A DNA stretch of 29,838 nucleotides, from the IMG/VR virus record IMGVR_UViG_3300038701_000879, positions 1 to 29,838 of that record, one strand, 5' to 3'. The notes under the pieces are model-generated. The model saw nothing but the letters and a program-made list of their open reading frames with translations, was not told the DNA's origin and made no database searches. The translations under genes were made by a program, and so were the position numbers. Below, piece by piece: positions 1-8,295 of the stretch. The stretch comes from a virus. The first letter of the stretch is position 1, and each line of letters starts with the position of its first letter.

Positions 1-693
1 AGACATTGCATTTTTAACCAAAGCAAACGCACCGACAAGAACCGCCAAAATTGCACCGATAGGCGTCGCAATAAAAGCAATTGAAGCTTTTGTCATTCCC
101 AGCATACCGTTCGCCATTCCTTTCAAAGAAGAAGTAAAAAGTTTCCCAGTTCCACCAGCTTCAGCCGAACGCTGAATGAAGCCGCCTATTCCGCCATTCA
201 TAATATTTATTTCGCTAAAGGCTGACTTGATTCCTTGTTCGTATTCGCCTATTTTATCCTTCGAACCGTTGAATTCAGAAGATTGTTCACGCAAAGCTTC
301 TGTCTGATTGTCTATTGCTTCATTCAATTGTTCACGAAGCGCAATTTCTTCTTCAGTATTACCGACAATATTCTTCGAAATTTGATTCAACTGGCTTCGA
401 CTGTCACGAAGTTCTTGCGTCGATTTGTTTTCGGTTGACATTGTCTTTGTTAAATCCTTGTTTGCAGCGTCTAAAGCTGAAGCAAAGCTTTGATTGTCAC
501 GGTAAGCTTTACTTAAATTTTTAAGTTCAGCTTCGTTCTTCGCATAAGCAAGACGACCTTGTTCCGTTGACTGGTCAAGTTCTTTTTGCGCTTTTTTTAA
601 GTCTTGAATTTGCTTCTTGTATTCCGCCGACTTTTTAATTACTTCATTGAAGTCGATTGATAAACTTGCAATATTAATTTTTTCCGCTGCCAT
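1..693 (-). CDS. Tape measure protein, N-terminal part (continues at 29838-27775)
   Basis: First 231 codons of the tail tape measure protein, which sets tail length and occupies the tail lumen. The start is the ATG at 693, 12 bp after the stop of the upstream tail gene at 705. The first ~150 residues are charged and predicted coiled coil (many K, E, Q). A long hydrophobic stretch follows from about residue 190, with Ala/Ile/Val/Gly-rich sequence ending in the KNAM tetrapeptide. The frame runs off the window edge, but bases 4-128 equal 29713-29837 and the frame is preserved there, so the full protein is about 875 residues (565 + 2063 nt = 876 codons). Where the copies diverge, the codon at 1-3 gives Ser and the other copy gives Asn. 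Confidence 0.88.
   Translation of the reverse strand, partial: MAAEKINIASLSIDFNEVIKKSAEYKKQIQDLKKAQKELDQSTEQGRLAYAKNEAELKNLSKAYRDNQSFASALDAANKDLTKTMSTENKSTQELRDSRSQLNQISKNIVGNTEEEIALREQLNEAIDNQTEALREQSSEFNGSKDKIGEYEQGIKSAFSEINIMNGGIGGFIQRSAEAGGTGKLFTSSLKGMANGMLGMTKASIAFIATPIGAILAVLVGAFALVKNAMS
4..128. repeat. Terminal direct repeat, left copy (circular closure)
   Basis: Bases 4-128 are identical to 29713-29837 over 125 bp. The copies diverge at bases 2-3 on one side and at base 129 on the other (window end T). Both lie inside the tape measure gene, whose frame is kept across the join, so this is best read as a circular or circularly permuted genome of 29,709 bp rather than a true duplication. 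Confidence 0.88.
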
Positions 694-704
694 ATCTTAA
701 ATTT

Positions 705-3341
705 TTAATTCGGGTTAAATTGTCCTTCATAATAGTCGCCTATTGTAACAACAAGGTTCACAGTGTCTTCGTCCGTTGCGCCGTATTCGTCAGTCACAAC
801 CAATTTCAAAACATACGTTCCCACGTAGTCAGGGTCATTCGGAACTTCAAGCGTTGCGTTCGGTGAATTTATATTTGATGTCAAAACCGTTTCAGGAATT
901 GCCCCGCCGTTTAACGACGGTTGTGACTGTATTGACCACACAAAAGAAACAATGTCACCAGTGTAATCGTATGAAGCCGCACCCGTTACATTAAAATAAA
1001 CTGGGTAATCTTGAAATTCTTCAGGATATAAACCTTTTGTTTGGTCGTTTCCAGCGTTTGCGTTCGGCGGTTGATTAACCAGTTCAATAACGTTCGCCGT
1101 AAGCGTGCCAATTTCTGAAGAATATTGACCAGAACCAGCGTCGGCAATTGTGAAAGTCCAGCTTTCAGAATATGCGTCAAGCCCGCCCAATGCGTCAAAT
1201 ATTTTCAAGTCAAGGTCTTCAAATAATATTTCAGTTTCCGAAGTTATATCAACACCAGCTTGTCTAAGAATTAAATTTGAATTAAACCCTGACAAGAATT
1301 TTATCTTTAAAGCTGGGTCAAGTTCTGGGTCGAAATAACCGTTCAATAAGTTTGCAGCCGTGACCGTTCTTGTTGAATCGTGCGACATACTAAAAGAATA
1401 ACTTCCTACTTGTGAAGGCGGTTGATTTACTGGGAATTTTGCAATTTCAATCATAACCGCTTTTGACAATTTTTCTGGTGTGTGCGTCACACTATTCAGA
1501 TAATAAAAACGCCCCGTTTGCTTCATATATTTTAACCTGAAGAAATCAAGGTTAAAAATATCAACAAGCGTCAAATTCAAACTGAATTCAACTTCACGAA
1601 AGTCATTAATCAACGATTGAAACGCTTTGTAATAATTACCCAGAAAATAAGTCATTGACATATTTTCAAGCGAAAGAAAAGGAACGTCTTCGGTTACGTT
1701 TATCGGTGTCACCTCACTAAAAAGCTTCACGTTTACCGAAGTGTCAATTCTTTTTATTCTCATTGTTTTAATAGGCGTTTCTTTATTTTCAACAATACCG
1801 TCTTTCAATTCCCAGATAGGAATTGAATAAACGTTTTCACCGCCTAAAGTTCCCGACTTATTTGGTATTTCAAAAATACTGGTGAACATTGTTTTTTCAA
1901 TTGAAGTGTTTTCGTTTTCAATTAACATTTCACCGTCATTGTTTGGAACGACAATTTCTTCAGGATATTGATACGAAGCTTTATTTATTTGAGCATATCC
2001 AGAAACATAATTTTCTTTTTTAATCTCTTTCAGCTTTTGCGTCCAGTCTTCAGCGTTACCCCTATCATTCAACAAAGCTTCAATTTGCGTAAATCTATAA
2101 TCTGAAGTGTTTCTTATTGGGTTTAATACTAAACCATACCGACGAATTACATCTTTAATAAAGTCAAGTTGATTCGTGTCGCCAATATAATCAACAACTT
2201 TAATCAATTGACCGCCTTCCTGAAGAAAAAGTTGACCGCTTACACTTACATTGTAGTTAATTTGATAATATGTAGGTTGATTGTTGTAACCGTCATAATA
2301 AGGGTCGTAAGGGTCATAATAATTCCCTATGTCTTCATTCCCGTAATCTGAAGAACCGTTCACCCAGAAAGAAACTTCGTCACCAACTTGAACCGAAAAA
2401 GTGACTGAAATTGTTTTCGTTCCGCCACCTGAATCGCTTTGACTTGCAAGGTATAAATAAGCCCTTGACACCCCGTTTATTTTAACCCTAAATTGCAAAT
2501 AAGTGCTATATGAAGAATAATTTATTGTTAAGTTAAATTTGTAAGTCCCAGCAACCGAAAAGACAATCTTATTACCTAAATAAGAAGCCCCAGTCAACGC
2601 CCCTGAAGGCGTGAATTCTTTTTCAAATGTTATGTATGAAGTTGCAGTTCTGTATTCTGAAAGCGTGTTTGTTGAAGTCGTTCCTTTTGACGTGCTTGTG
2701 AACGCAGTGTCTTCAACGTCATACCCCTTGACTGGTGTCACAACTTCTGTTAAATACTTTTCGTTTGTGCTAAAAAAAGAACCTACCAAATTAAGCCCGT
2801 TTGATTCAAATATTTTTCTGAATAACGTGTGCGTATAAATTGAAGGTGCAATCTTTTCAGCTTTAACCGAAGAAGAAAGACCCAGACCGAAATTCGCAAG
2901 ACCATAAATAAAACCTTCAGTATGTGAAAAACTGTCAACAACTTCTTGCGACGTCAAAATATGGTCAAGGTCTGAAAGTTCCAAATCTGAAAGCGTTTTT
3001 CCCTTCAACCTTTCACCTAAATCAACAACACCGTCATAAACATTTATTTCAAAAAATTCAGTCGTTGAACTTATTACAACATAACCGTTTATCACAAGCG
3101 GAATTCCGTCAACAATATAGTCAGCAACAACGTTTTCAAAAGGCTTTCGGCTTACATTACCAATTACCCCCAGCATATCAAGAATTTGCGTGTTTCTTGT
3201 TGTTCTGGGAAGCTTTATTGAATAAGAATAAGTTGACTTTCGTGAAGCAATGTCACCGATGTCACCGATTTGAATTTTTCTTGTAATTGGCTTCGGAAAT
3301 AAATCAACTACATTTTTATTTAAAAATAATTGTTCAGCCAT
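705..3341 (-). CDS. Large tail/baseplate protein with C-terminal PKD-like domain
   Basis: 878-residue protein between the 370-residue tail protein and the tape measure gene, so most likely a tail-tip or baseplate component (Tal-like). The N-terminal ~150 residues look like a structured hub domain (MAEQLFLNKNVVDLFPK start). The middle (about residues 220-370) is Ser/Thr/Gly/Tyr-rich beta sequence, including a Tyr/Asp-rich loop near 340-355. From about residue 650 there are two Ig/cadherin/PKD-like units, each introduced by a VNQPP or NQPP motif. The last has the PKD hallmarks NANAGNDQ, IVSFVWS and YVLKLVVTDEYG. Such domains usually bind carbohydrate or stabilise exposed virion proteins; that role here is inferred. 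The gene starts 4 bp after the upstream stop, indicating tight coupling. Confidence 0.7.
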   Translation of the reverse strand: MAEQLFLNKNVVDLFPKPITRKIQIGDIGDIASRKSTYSYSIKLPRTTRNTQILDMLGVIGNVSRKPFENVVADYIVDGIPLVINGYVVISSTTEFFEINVYDGVVDLGERLKGKTLSDLELSDLDHILTSQEVVDSFSHTEGFIYGLANFGLGLSSSVKAEKIAPSIYTHTLFRKIFESNGLNLVGSFFSTNEKYLTEVVTPVKGYDVEDTAFTSTSKGTTSTNTLSEYRTATSYITFEKEFTPSGALTGASYLGNKIVFSVAGTYKFNLTINYSSYSTYLQFRVKINGVSRAYLYLASQSDSGGGTKTISVTFSVQVGDEVSFWVNGSSDYGNEDIGNYYDPYDPYYDGYNNQPTYYQINYNVSVSGQLFLQEGGQLIKVVDYIGDTNQLDFIKDVIRRYGLVLNPIRNTSDYRFTQIEALLNDRGNAEDWTQKLKEIKKENYVSGYAQINKASYQYPEEIVVPNNDGEMLIENENTSIEKTMFTSIFEIPNKSGTLGGENVYSIPIWELKDGIVENKETPIKTMRIKRIDTSVNVKLFSEVTPINVTEDVPFLSLENMSMTYFLGNYYKAFQSLINDFREVEFSLNLTLVDIFNLDFFRLKYMKQTGRFYYLNSVTHTPEKLSKAVMIEIAKFPVNQPPSQVGSYSFSMSHDSTRTVTAANLLNGYFDPELDPALKIKFLSGFNSNLILRQAGVDITSETEILFEDLDLKIFDALGGLDAYSESWTFTIADAGSGQYSSEIGTLTANVIELVNQPPNANAGNDQTKGLYPEEFQDYPVYFNVTGAASYDYTGDIVSFVWSIQSQPSLNGGAIPETVLTSNINSPNATLEVPNDPDYVGTYVLKLVVTDEYGATDEDTVNLVVTIGDYYEGQFNPN

Positions 3342-3345
3342 TTTT

Positions 3346-4458
3346 TTAAAGTTTTGCAGTGATTAAGTCAGGTAAATTCACGGTCAAAATAAATTCTTGA
3401 TTCCCTTTCTTATTCTTGAATTCAAAAGTTTCTTCAATTCTTACATCAACAAAAACACCTTCCTTGTTCGGTGTTCTTGAAGTGTAATATTGAATCAAAG
3501 GCGAATAAAAAAGGCTTCGAATTTGCTTTGCTTCATTTTCATCGCACTTCGTTTTTATCTTTAAAGACCTTGAAGCGGTCTTGCCTATGCTTTTGAATCC
3601 AGAATCAAAACTTCCTACATTATTGAAAGTATTGCTATTTATTAAATCAATGTCCTTGCCTTTTATCTTTTCAGTTGTGAATTCATCAAATAACCAATGC
3701 GAAAACCCGCCTTCAGAATTCCACCATTTCAAATAAACACCAGAACAAGGCTTCTTTTTCTTCAAATAAACATTTGACCTGAATTCGCCGTCTTCATAAA
3801 TTTCAAGATTATTAACACCCGTGTTCAATGGAAGTAAACCGCTTAACGTCCAGTTTTCCGAATTACTTCTGTCAATATTAAACCTAAAAGCCCCCGTGAA
3901 GTCAGGTGTTATGTCTGGCGTTTCAACTTGATTGTTTAGGTTTTTAACCCTTATTTTTTTTGAAGCTGAATAAACAACCCTTTGAATATCGAAATGAAAC
4001 GGGAAGCCTTCAAAATAAGTCAAATAAAAATCAATTCCGTTGTCTGATTTACAAAGCAACTGAAAATGGTTTTCAAAAACACTTTCGTCAATTTGTTTAA
4101 CCGACTTGAAAAATTCATAATTCTTCGCAAAGCTTTCAGAAGTCGTTTCATTGAACACCTCAACAACAATCGACTGAAGCAAATAAAGCCCTGAAATGCT
4201 TTTGAAAAATGCGTTCGTAAAAAAATTCGTGTCACCGAACCCGTTTTGATTCAACACGGTCTTGACCGCTTCTTTTAAATTAAACAAATACCTTCCTTCT
4301 GAATTTGGAAAAATTGTAAATGTATTCGGAAACAATGACGCTGGCAAAACAGTAACTTCAGCCCTATCGTTGCCAATTAAAGAAGACGTGAATTCAATGA
4401 ATGAATCGTTGTAAGCTGGGTAAATTCCCGAAGGTTCTTTTATTATTGTTATAGCCAT
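3346..4458 (-). CDS. Tail protein, distal-tail (Dit)-like candidate
   Basis: 370-residue protein beginning MAITIIKEPSGIYPAYNDSF, rich in beta-strand-like alternating hydrophobic sequence and without membrane segments. I do not recognise a specific domain. Position supports a tail role: it follows two connector-sized genes and precedes the large tail-tip protein and the tape measure. Its size and place just before the hub-like protein fit a distal tail or minor tail protein. Near residue 230 there is a basic run (YLKKKKPCSG) followed by an aromatic segment (VYLKWWNSEGG), possibly a surface loop. Start ATG at 4458 is preceded by an A/T-rich leader and lies 3 bp from the previous stop. The functional name is inference from synteny only. 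Confidence 0.5.
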   Translation of the reverse strand: MAITIIKEPSGIYPAYNDSFIEFTSSLIGNDRAEVTVLPASLFPNTFTIFPNSEGRYLFNLKEAVKTVLNQNGFGDTNFFTNAFFKSISGLYLLQSIVVEVFNETTSESFAKNYEFFKSVKQIDESVFENHFQLLCKSDNGIDFYLTYFEGFPFHFDIQRVVYSASKKIRVKNLNNQVETPDITPDFTGAFRFNIDRSNSENWTLSGLLPLNTGVNNLEIYEDGEFRSNVYLKKKKPCSGVYLKWWNSEGGFSHWLFDEFTTEKIKGKDIDLINSNTFNNVGSFDSGFKSIGKTASRSLKIKTKCDENEAKQIRSLFYSPLIQYYTSRTPNKEGVFVDVRIEETFEFKNKKGNQEFILTVNLPDLITAKL

Positions 4459-4461
4459 AAT

Positions 4462-4917
4462 TTAAACGTTTTTTGCAAGAACTTCAAGTTCCGCCCTAAT
4501 TTCTGTTATTATTCTATTTACATTTAATTTCGCAACCCTATCAATTATTTTATTGATACGTTGCGGCGTGATTACTTCTTCATAAATTTTCAATGCGTTT
4601 TCTTGCTTCGTTCCTTCCTTCGCAATCTTTTTCGCAATAGCCCACGCAAGCCCCCTGACTGACTGATTTTTTTTAAAGGACTTTATTCCCCTTATTTTTA
4701 ACCAGCTTAAAATTGCGGCGACTGGCGGCATTTTTCCCGCTTTACGTCCCGCAAGATAAACAAAGCCCCGAATCGTTCCCTTGTTTGGCTCATATATCGC
4801 TTCAAGCCCTTTTCCGAATTCCCCTGAAGCCTTCTTGCCAGAAGCTTCGTAAAGCTTTCTTATATCGCTTAAAATAGCGTCAATTTCTTCATGTATTATT
4901 TTGTCGTCTTCAGACAC
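4462..4917 (-). CDS. Small tail-completion/connector protein (gp10-like candidate)
   Basis: 151-residue, basic, mostly helical protein. It has a central segment GRKAGKMPPVAAILSWLKIR followed by a Lys-rich stretch and RGLAWAIAKKIAKEGT. The combination of a P-P-V-x-A-I-x-x-W-L-K segment and RxLAxAIAKKIxxEGT is common in small proteins next to tail terminators in tailed phages (HK97 gp10-like or similar neck/tail completion proteins). The start shares a base with the stop of the upstream 137-residue gene, so the pair is translationally coupled. No enzymatic motif is seen. Role assigned by size, composition and position. Confidence 0.45.
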   Translation of the reverse strand: MSEDDKIIHEEIDAILSDIRKLYEASGKKASGEFGKGLEAIYEPNKGTIRGFVYLAGRKAGKMPPVAAILSWLKIRGIKSFKKNQSVRGLAWAIAKKIAKEGTKQENALKIYEEVITPQRINKIIDRVAKLNVNRIITEIRAELEVLAKNV

Positions 4918-5330
4918 TATTCTTCAATTGTTATGTTATACGAAACAATAAGCCCGTCGAAATTGTAATCAAAAGCATTTATCACTTCAATTGTTCGCCA
5001 AAGATTAAACGTAACTTCTTGACCGCAACGAATTGTTTCTTTAATTGTTGCAACCGCTGAATCAATAAGCGGTTTAATATGGTTTTGATAGCGTGCGTCA
5101 TAACTTTCTTCGTCAATATCTGAAGAAACCAGAACCATAAAGTCGCCTGAATAAATTTTTCCTTCAATTACATTCATATCATTGACGACGTCTTCAATTA
5201 TTACGGGGTCAAGAAATAAGTGCGGGACGTTTTTTTGTTCAACCTCATTGTAAAGGTTTTGAAAATCCCTTCTTGCATAAACAAAAGGGAAACTTTCAGC
5301 CGTGCAAATTGTTTTTAAAATATCATACAT
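4917..5330 (-). CDS. Putative tail terminator / head-tail joining protein
   Basis: 137-residue acidic protein. The length, mixed alpha/beta pattern and C-terminal sequence of alternating strands (FNLWRTIEVIN, DGLIVSYNITIEE) fit small tail terminator proteins that cap the tail tube and join it to the head. It overlaps the upstream gene by 8 bp and the downstream gene by 1 bp, inside the cluster leading to the tail genes. The start ATG at 5330 lies within the final codons of the upstream reading frame. No catalytic motif visible. An alternative is another neck component. Confidence 0.42.
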   Translation of the reverse strand: MYDILKTICTAESFPFVYARRDFQNLYNEVEQKNVPHLFLDPVIIEDVVNDMNVIEGKIYSGDFMVLVSSDIDEESYDARYQNHIKPLIDSAVATIKETIRCGQEVTFNLWRTIEVINAFDYNFDGLIVSYNITIEE

Positions 5331-5871
5331 CGTTTTTCGTTTTTATTTTATCCATTTGCTTTTGAAGTTCGCTTGCGGTCTTCTTCATTAACAACGTTGT
5401 GAAAACTTCTGAATAAGGTAAATTCATAATTTTCTTATATTTTAATATGTCGCCGCCCGATAAACTTTCAAGCGTGTTATAAATACCAAATTTCGACATT
5501 TTTTCGTCACCTTCGACGGCTTCCCATTTGAAATTAATTTCAGTCGGTGAAAGTCTGTTGTCTTCAGCTTTTGCAATTGTATCAAGTTGAACTTTAATCG
5601 AAGAAATTATTCCGAAGAATTCAACGATTTTCATTTCAAAAACTTCTTTCAGTTTCAAGCCCTGAACACGTGCTACAATTTTAATCAATTCAGCGTCTTG
5701 ATTCGAATAAAGATTTTGTTTTATATGTTCAACGTGTTTAAGTTTTAAGTGAAAAACTTCCTTGACCGTTTCAATCGGTTTAAGGTATTGAAGCGCAACA
5801 ATATATTCTTGAATCAATTCAGGGTCTTGATTTAAAAATTCCTTTAACTTAAAATTTATTATTTCTTTCAT
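5323..5871 (-). CDS. Uncharacterised virion-assembly protein, possible tail assembly chaperone
   Basis: 182-residue protein, mostly helical and charged. The N-terminal half has repeated leucine/lysine segments (NFKLKEFLNQDPE, LKHVEHIKQNLYSN). The C-terminal half has a compact segment FKWEAVEGDEKMSKFGIYN followed by LSGGDILKYKKIMNLPYSEV. The latter resembles small proteins found upstream of tail genes in Bacteroidota phages, and a tail assembly chaperone role is possible. It overlaps the upstream 55-residue gene by 4 bp (ATGA) and the downstream gene by 8 bp. I saw no convincing programmed-frameshift site at its end, although an A-rich AAAAACGAAAAACG run lies just before the next start. Function uncertain. 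Confidence 0.5.
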   Translation of the reverse strand: MKEIINFKLKEFLNQDPELIQEYIVALQYLKPIETVKEVFHLKLKHVEHIKQNLYSNQDAELIKIVARVQGLKLKEVFEMKIVEFFGIISSIKVQLDTIAKAEDNRLSPTEINFKWEAVEGDEKMSKFGIYNTLESLSGGDILKYKKIMNLPYSEVFTTLLMKKTASELQKQMDKIKTKNDV

Positions 5872-6035
5872 TTGCTTGATGTTATATGAAAGCCGCTACA
5901 AATCGGACATTTGTAATATTGACGGGCTTTTTTTATAAATCTACCTTTTAAATAAAGCGGTGTTTTCCGCACTTCCTTCAAAGCTTTCTTTGCTTCCTTT
6001 TTTGTTTTATACCTTACTTTCTTACATTGTTTCAT
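5868..6035 (-). CDS. 55-residue zinc-ribbon-like micro-protein
   Basis: Short gene between TerL and the 182-residue gene. ATG at 6035, TGA at 5868-5870 overlapping the next ATG as ATGA. The protein is very basic at the N-terminus (MKQCKKVRYKTKKEAKKALK) and ends with YKCPICSGFHITSSK, a C-x2-C knuckle at residues 43-46 followed by a His at 50. A CPxC...H-[IL]-T-S ending is seen in many tiny phage and Bacteroidota proteins of unknown role; it could bind zinc or nucleic acid. An upstream ATG at 6039 is not usable because it meets a stop after four codons. Both genes around it are packaging/assembly genes, so it is expressed late. Confidence 0.7.
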   Translation of the reverse strand: MKQCKKVRYKTKKEAKKALKEVRKTPLYLKGRFIKKARQYYKCPICSGFHITSSK

Positions 6036-6043
6036 TCATATTT

Positions 6044-7228
6044 TTATTTTCTAAATTTTAAAACGTTTCCTGAAGTTGCTGAAGCTGCAAGCCTATCAAC
6101 AACAAAATATCTTAACGGGTCAATTACGTGATTCCAGTCGTCAACTGGCACGCCTAACGATTCGCCCGACTTGTTCGTTTTCCAGCAATAATTTGTAAAT
6201 TCTTCAACCGCTTCAGAACCCACAAGAACAAATTGAAATTCTTGCATTATCGAAATACCTGAAAGAATTCCTTTGTCATTTACCTTTACAATACTTATTC
6301 CGTAAGTCCTTAATTCAGCAATTGACTTCGGTTCGGCTGAATCCGCAATAATAATTCCGTTCAAAAGTTCCTTGTCGTTCAGGATATGTTTCGCAATTTG
6401 CGAATTCAACATTCCCTTCTTATAAAGACTTACATAAACATAAATTTTCCCGTCGTATCTGTAAAGCTTTATGACCGTTGTCGGGTCATTCGTGAAACCC
6501 CAGTCAATCGCAGCACCCAAATACTTCGCATCTTTCGGAACGGCTTTTGATTCAGTCCAGTTTTCAAAAATTACGCCTTCAGTTATTCCCAGAAGACCAA
6601 GCCCCAAAACACGCCATTTATTCAGGAAGTATTTCGAACCTTCGTCAGCCTTTTTCTTAAACCAAAGAATCGAAGCTTTTTCGTTCTTCGGAATAAATTC
6701 GTTGTCAGTAAAATTCAGAACCAAAAAATCGACGTGCGGTTGTCCGATTAATTCTTTGTGCGCCCAGAACTTTCGTCTGGGGTTATAGTCCATAATCGTA
6801 AAAACCGAAGTTCTTGAATAAAGTTCGATATACGTTGAAAACTTTATTTCACTGGCTTCATTTATGTATAAATGCGTCCTTCTTGAACCAAGCCTTGACG
6901 CTTCACCTTCAACCGAAAAGAATTCAATCATATTCGTTCCGTAAGTGTAGGTTCTGTCTGTCTTGTTTATCTTAAATTGACCATACAAGCCCCACGCCTT
7001 CAGAATCTTTTCAAAGTCCCTTAATGCACCAGATTTTAAGTTCGGTAAGCTTTCAGCAACGACCGACAAAATAAGGTTCTGACGTTTACTAATTGCCAGC
7101 AATATAAAAAGCATAAGAATTGAAATCGTTTTTGACGACCCCTTCCCGCCCTGAATGATTCGCACTTCCTTTTTAAGTGTGCAAATCTTTTCGAAAGCCG
7201 TTGTTGTTTTATATTGCAATCCATTCAT
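6044..7228 (-). CDS. terL: Terminase large subunit
   Basis: 394-residue packaging motor ATPase and headful nuclease. Residues 27-34 (GGKGSSKT) are the Walker A motif. Residues 119-125 (HLYINEA) are Walker B with catalytic Glu124. IMDYNP at 145-150 corresponds to the coupling motif. The C-terminal RNase H-like nuclease shows candidate acidic residues Asp242 (AAIDWGFTND), Asp296 (IIADSAEP) and Asp364/Asp370 (VDDWNHVIDPLRY). Length is normal for the short XtmB-type large terminases. It begins one base after the TerS stop. Unusually, the pair lies downstream of portal, capsid and lysis genes. Confidence 0.95.
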   Translation of the reverse strand: MNGLQYKTTTAFEKICTLKKEVRIIQGGKGSSKTISILMLFILLAISKRQNLILSVVAESLPNLKSGALRDFEKILKAWGLYGQFKINKTDRTYTYGTNMIEFFSVEGEASRLGSRRTHLYINEASEIKFSTYIELYSRTSVFTIMDYNPRRKFWAHKELIGQPHVDFLVLNFTDNEFIPKNEKASILWFKKKADEGSKYFLNKWRVLGLGLLGITEGVIFENWTESKAVPKDAKYLGAAIDWGFTNDPTTVIKLYRYDGKIYVYVSLYKKGMLNSQIAKHILNDKELLNGIIIADSAEPKSIAELRTYGISIVKVNDKGILSGISIMQEFQFVLVGSEAVEEFTNYCWKTNKSGESLGVPVDDWNHVIDPLRYFVVDRLAASATSGNVLKFRK

Positions 7229-7801
7229 TTAAACTTCGCCGTTCATTATTCCTTCGACTAAAGCTTTATGTTTGTCGTTGGAAGTTGTAATATTTATGAC
7301 CGCCGCTTTTTGTTGGTTGTCAACCTCGTAAAATCCGACGTGCTTGTTTATCATTTCAATTGCCCTTTCTTTTGAAACAAAACCAAGCTTAACCGTTTCA
7401 GTTGTTGAAATAAGGTCGCCTTTTTGATTATAAAACTTATTTATACTGTGGTCAAACTTATTTATAAGTCTTTTCAATTCAATAGGCAGTTCTTTTATTT
7501 GTTCAGGCGTCAAGCACATCGTTTCTGTAATGTCAGACTGAACCCAGTTAACAAGTTCCCGAAGTATTCCTTCGTGTGTAGTTTTTACAACCTTTGCGGC
7601 TTCGTCGTACTTCTGTTTTATGTACTCTTTAACTTCTGGGTATTGCTGAATTTTTGAAAAGTTGGTTGAAGCCGTGTCGTCCTTTACATTCTTGTAAAAT
7701 TTCAAATACGCTTGTTTACCGTTAAAATCATTATTGAACCATTCGTCAATAATTAAACAGTATTTCTTTAAAGCGTTTTTTGTCAACTTCTTTTCCTTCA
7801 T
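7229..7801 (-). CDS. terS: Terminase small subunit
   Basis: 190-residue DNA-recognition subunit of the packaging terminase, directly upstream of TerL with no gap. The N-terminus reads like a Terminase_2-type helix-turn-helix: CLIIDEWFNNDFNGKQAYL, then a segment with Thr/Ser and YPEVKEYI. This matches the pattern in which 'NGxxAYLKFY' leads into a recognition helix and 'YPEVKxYIxxK'. A central helical oligomerisation region follows (WVQSDITETMCL, IELKRLINKF). The C-terminus (KERAIEMINKHVGFYEVDNQ) is typical of this family, where a helix precedes the TerL-binding tail. Start ATG at 7801 lies 7 bp after the lysozyme stop. Confidence 0.88.
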   Translation of the reverse strand: MKEKKLTKNALKKYCLIIDEWFNNDFNGKQAYLKFYKNVKDDTASTNFSKIQQYPEVKEYIKQKYDEAAKVVKTTHEGILRELVNWVQSDITETMCLTPEQIKELPIELKRLINKFDHSINKFYNQKGDLISTTETVKLGFVSKERAIEMINKHVGFYEVDNQQKAAVINITTSNDKHKALVEGIMNGEV

Positions 7802-7808
7802 TTTCTTA

Positions 7809-8285
7809 TTAAATATTTCGACATTTAAAATACAAAAAAGCTTCTTCGTTTCGACGCTTTTTCAATCCATTTAAAACAATCAATTCACCAGTCACACGGT
7901 CACGCCCTTTATTCCAGCGTTTGAACTGTTTTTCAATATCTGGGTCATTCGGGTCATTGTTTATTCGCTTCAGTAAAGTCGAACTTCTGAAGTTTGCAAT
8001 TCCCACGTTATAAGCGAAAGAAACCAAAGCGTCAAACTGACATTGAAACAAGTTCTTCTTCACGTATTTTTCAACACTGTCTTCAAATATGTTTAACCAG
8101 TAAGAATGTAAAGCGTTACCACGTTCACGGGTCACGGGTTCGTCTGTCATTTTTACTGGCGTTCCGTCTTCCCAAAAAGTATTTCCCCAGCCTATCGTTG
8201 GGACACCGACCGCATCTAAATAAGGGTGATTCCTAAATTGTTCGTATTTACGAATTAATGCTTTTCCTTCTTCTGAAATATTCAT
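7809..8285 (-). CDS. Endolysin: GH24 T4-type lysozyme
   Basis: 158-residue peptidoglycan muramidase. Catalytic triad Glu15, Asp24 and Thr30 in EQFRNHPYLDAVGVPTIGWG has exactly the E-x8-D-x5-T spacing of T4 lysozyme (Glu11, Asp20, Thr26). Further family motifs are FDALVSFAYNVG at about residues 84-95 and an FKRWNKGRDRVTGELIVLNG segment leading to GLKKRRNEE near the end. There is no signal peptide or SAR-like segment, so release depends on the holin encoded upstream at 10987-11517. The gene sits between the tail fibre and TerS genes. Confidence 0.95.
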   Translation of the reverse strand: MNISEEGKALIRKYEQFRNHPYLDAVGVPTIGWGNTFWEDGTPVKMTDEPVTRERGNALHSYWLNIFEDSVEKYVKKNLFQCQFDALVSFAYNVGIANFRSSTLLKRINNDPNDPDIEKQFKRWNKGRDRVTGELIVLNGLKKRRNEEAFLYFKCRNI

Positions 8286-8295
8286 ATCAATCTAT

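Noticed and set aside
5323-5345. Possible programmed frameshift near the 182-residue/137-residue gene junction
   Set aside because: The A-rich run does not make a good slippery heptamer in the right frame, and the downstream gene has its own ATG in a normal overlap.
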